In this document: piece after piece, positions 33,728-34,913 of the stretch
Numbering within the stretch: the stretch's first letter is position 1
Layout of the letters: each line of letters starts with the position of its first letter
Assembly (NCBI GenBank): GCA_904393575.1
Contig: CAJFMZ010000011.1
Location: 1-34,913 of the forward strand
Direction: 5' to 3'
Origin: an uncultured Sellimonas sp.
Lineage (GTDB): Bacteria; Bacillota; Clostridia; Lachnospirales; Lachnospiraceae
Length of the DNA: 34,913 bases
Notes under the pieces: generated by a model
Seen by the model: the letters and a program-made list of their open reading frames with translations, nothing else
Database searches by the model: none
Told to the model about the DNA's origin: nothing
Translations under genes and position numbers: made by a program

Positions 33728-34913
33728 TTATGCCTCTTCGCCGTCCTCAGCCTCTCCAGCCAGTGCGGCTTTGATCATAATCGCACACTCTACACGCTTT
33801 CTCTCCATCTCGCATCCGATATCGTACGCATCGTTCAGGCTTCCTTCAAAGTGGTAGGCATTTGCCATACATCCGCCGCTGCAGTAAAATTTCGCAAAGC
33901 AGTTTCGGCATTTTTCTTTCGAGTAGACATTACATCCACGGAACGCATCCGCGATTTCAGGCTTTGTGATCCCTTCATCCACGTTGCCCATCAGGAAATC
34001 CTCATCTCCTACAAACTGATGGCACGGATAGAGATCTCCCCAAGGTGTCACTGCCAGATACTCGGTTCCGGATCCACAGCCCGACAGCCGTTTTGCCAGG
34101 CACGGTCCGCCTTCCAGATCGATCATGAAATGGAAAAAGTTGAATCCTTTTCCTTCCTTCTCTCTCTGGATCATGTATCTTGCCAGCTTATCATATTCCT
34201 CAAAAATCTGAGGCAGATCTTCTTTTTTGATTGCATATGGGTCCGTGTCATCTCCTACAACCGGCTCTATGGACATCTGCTGGAATCCAAGATCTACAAA
34301 ATGACGTACATCCTCTGAAAAATCCAGATTCTGTCTTGTGAACGTTCCTCTCACATAGTATTTCTGCTGATTTCTGCTCTCAGCCAGTTTCTGGAATTTC
34401 GGCACAATCAGATCATAACTTCCCTTCCCGTTTCTGAACGGGCGCATCCGGTCATTGACTTCTTTCCGGCCATCCAGGCTTAAGACCACGTTGTCCATTT
34501 CCTGATTGATAAACTCCTGTATCTCGTCATTTAACAAGACACCGTTTGTGGTGACCGTAAAGCGGAAATGTTTGTCATGCAGCTTTTCCTGCTCCCTTCC
34601 ATATGCTACCAGATCTTTCACAACCTGCCAGTTCATCAGCGGTTCTCCGCCAAAGAAATCCACTTCCAGATTTCTTCTGTTTCCGGAATTGGCAATCAGA
34701 AAATCCAGCGCCTTCTTTCCCACTTCAAAAGACATCAGCGCACGTCTTCCGTGATATTCGCCTTCCTCCGCAAAACAATATCGGCACGCCAGATTGCAGT
34801 CGTGGGCAATGTGCAGGCAAAGAGCCTTGACTACCGTTTTTCTCTTCATGACTTCCTGAATACAGGACTCATGTGTATCCGGTGCGAACAGCTGCCCGGC
34901 TTCGGTAAGTCCG
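33728..34913 (-). CDS. scfB: Thioether cross-link-forming SCIFF peptide maturase (partial, runs off right edge)
   Basis: A radical SAM enzyme of the SPASM group that forms thioether links in the six-Cys ranthipeptide SCIFF. Visible are the CX3CX2C cluster (HDCNLACRYCF), FFGGEPLMNW, VTTNGVLL, LSLDGRKEVNDRMRP, the CGSGTEYLAVTPWGDLYPCHQF SPASM segment and the distal CRNCFAKFYCSGGC cysteines. The ORF track starts at an internal Met; the frame stays open from 34849 to the window end, reading GLTEAGQLFAPDTHE, which fits the family N-terminal region. About 60 residues are expected to be missing. The precursor scfA usually lies just upstream. secDF follows, a common order in clostridia. Confidence 0.92.
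   Translation of the reverse strand, partial: GLTEAGQLFAPDTHESCIQEVMKRKTVVKALCLHIAHDCNLACRYCFAEEGEYHGRRALMSFEVGKKALDFLIANSGNRRNLEVDFFGGEPLMNWQVVKDLVAYGREQEKLHDKHFRFTVTTNGVLLNDEIQEFINQEMDNVVLSLDGRKEVNDRMRPFRNGKGSYDLIVPKFQKLAESRNQQKYYVRGTFTRQNLDFSEDVRHFVDLGFQQMSIEPVVGDDTDPYAIKKEDLPQIFEEYDKLARYMIQREKEGKGFNFFHFMIDLEGGPCLAKRLSGCGSGTEYLAVTPWGDLYPCHQFVGDEDFLMGNVDEGITKPEIADAFRGCNVYSKEKCRNCFAKFYCSGGCMANAYHFEGSLNDAYDIGCEMERKRVECAIMIKAALAGEAEDGEEA

Noticed and set aside
1-34913. CRISPR array, insertion sequence or prophage
   Set aside because: No regularly spaced repeats, transposase, integrase or phage structural genes were seen; the only near-perfect long repeat is the tRNA pair.

Overview
The window looks like a chromosomal housekeeping segment from an anaerobic Firmicute, most likely a Lachnospiraceae-type Clostridium. 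This is inferred from family content: a SCIFF-type radical SAM maturase beside a fused SecDF, a DUF4364 protein, a TIGR01212 radical SAM protein, HemZ, a CBS/DRTGG-containing Mn pyrophosphatase, a T-box leader and a tetrahydrofolate riboswitch. No phage, transposase, CRISPR array or plasmid gene was recognised. Both ends cut into genes, so the window may be a complete draft contig.

Layout. At 1-910 a C-terminally broken DUF1385 gene and rpmE follow rho (908-2281), all on the minus strand. A plus-strand operon (2488-5115) encodes malic enzyme, a TIGR01212 radical SAM protein and a DUF4364 protein, and ends at a bidirectional terminator. At 5177-10229 (minus) lie ppaC, a flavin reductase, a polysaccharide deacetylase, tcdA and a frameshifted rarA. 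An S1-domain gene (plus, 10425-11123) converges on the operon methyltransferase-hslO-nadE (minus, 14846-11251). The branched-chain amino acid block follows on the minus strand: ilvB-ilvN behind a T-box leader with a probable leucine CUG specifier, then ilvE with its own promoter. Directly upstream is a folate block, folT-thyA-dfrA, whose leader is a recognisable THF riboswitch. After a pentapeptide-repeat gene come two tandem tRNA-Gly(GCC) genes (plus). The rest is on the minus strand: relA, an MBL hydrolase, hemZ, hisS and aspS; recJ; secDF; and scfB, which runs off the right edge.

How the genes work together. folT, thyA and dfrA form a folate import and thymidylate/THF recycling unit, apparently controlled by THF through sequestration of the folT ribosome binding site. 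ilvBN appears controlled by uncharged tRNA-Leu. No terminator is visible between dfrA and the T-box promoter, so folate-operon read-through may end at the T-box terminator. relA, hisS and aspS combine stringent response and aminoacylation. scfB-secDF is a conserved clostridial neighbourhood for a ribosomally made, thioether-modified peptide (SCIFF, a ranthipeptide), whose precursor gene would lie just outside the window.

The clearest anomalies are: rarA lacks about 22 conserved codons and is frameshifted at the gap; DUF1385 similarity stops abruptly near position 90, where unrelated sequence begins; and a perfect 12-bp palindrome abuts the ilvE promoter. I found no convincing undescribed multi-gene system. 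All family calls come from reading motifs by eye, with no database search.
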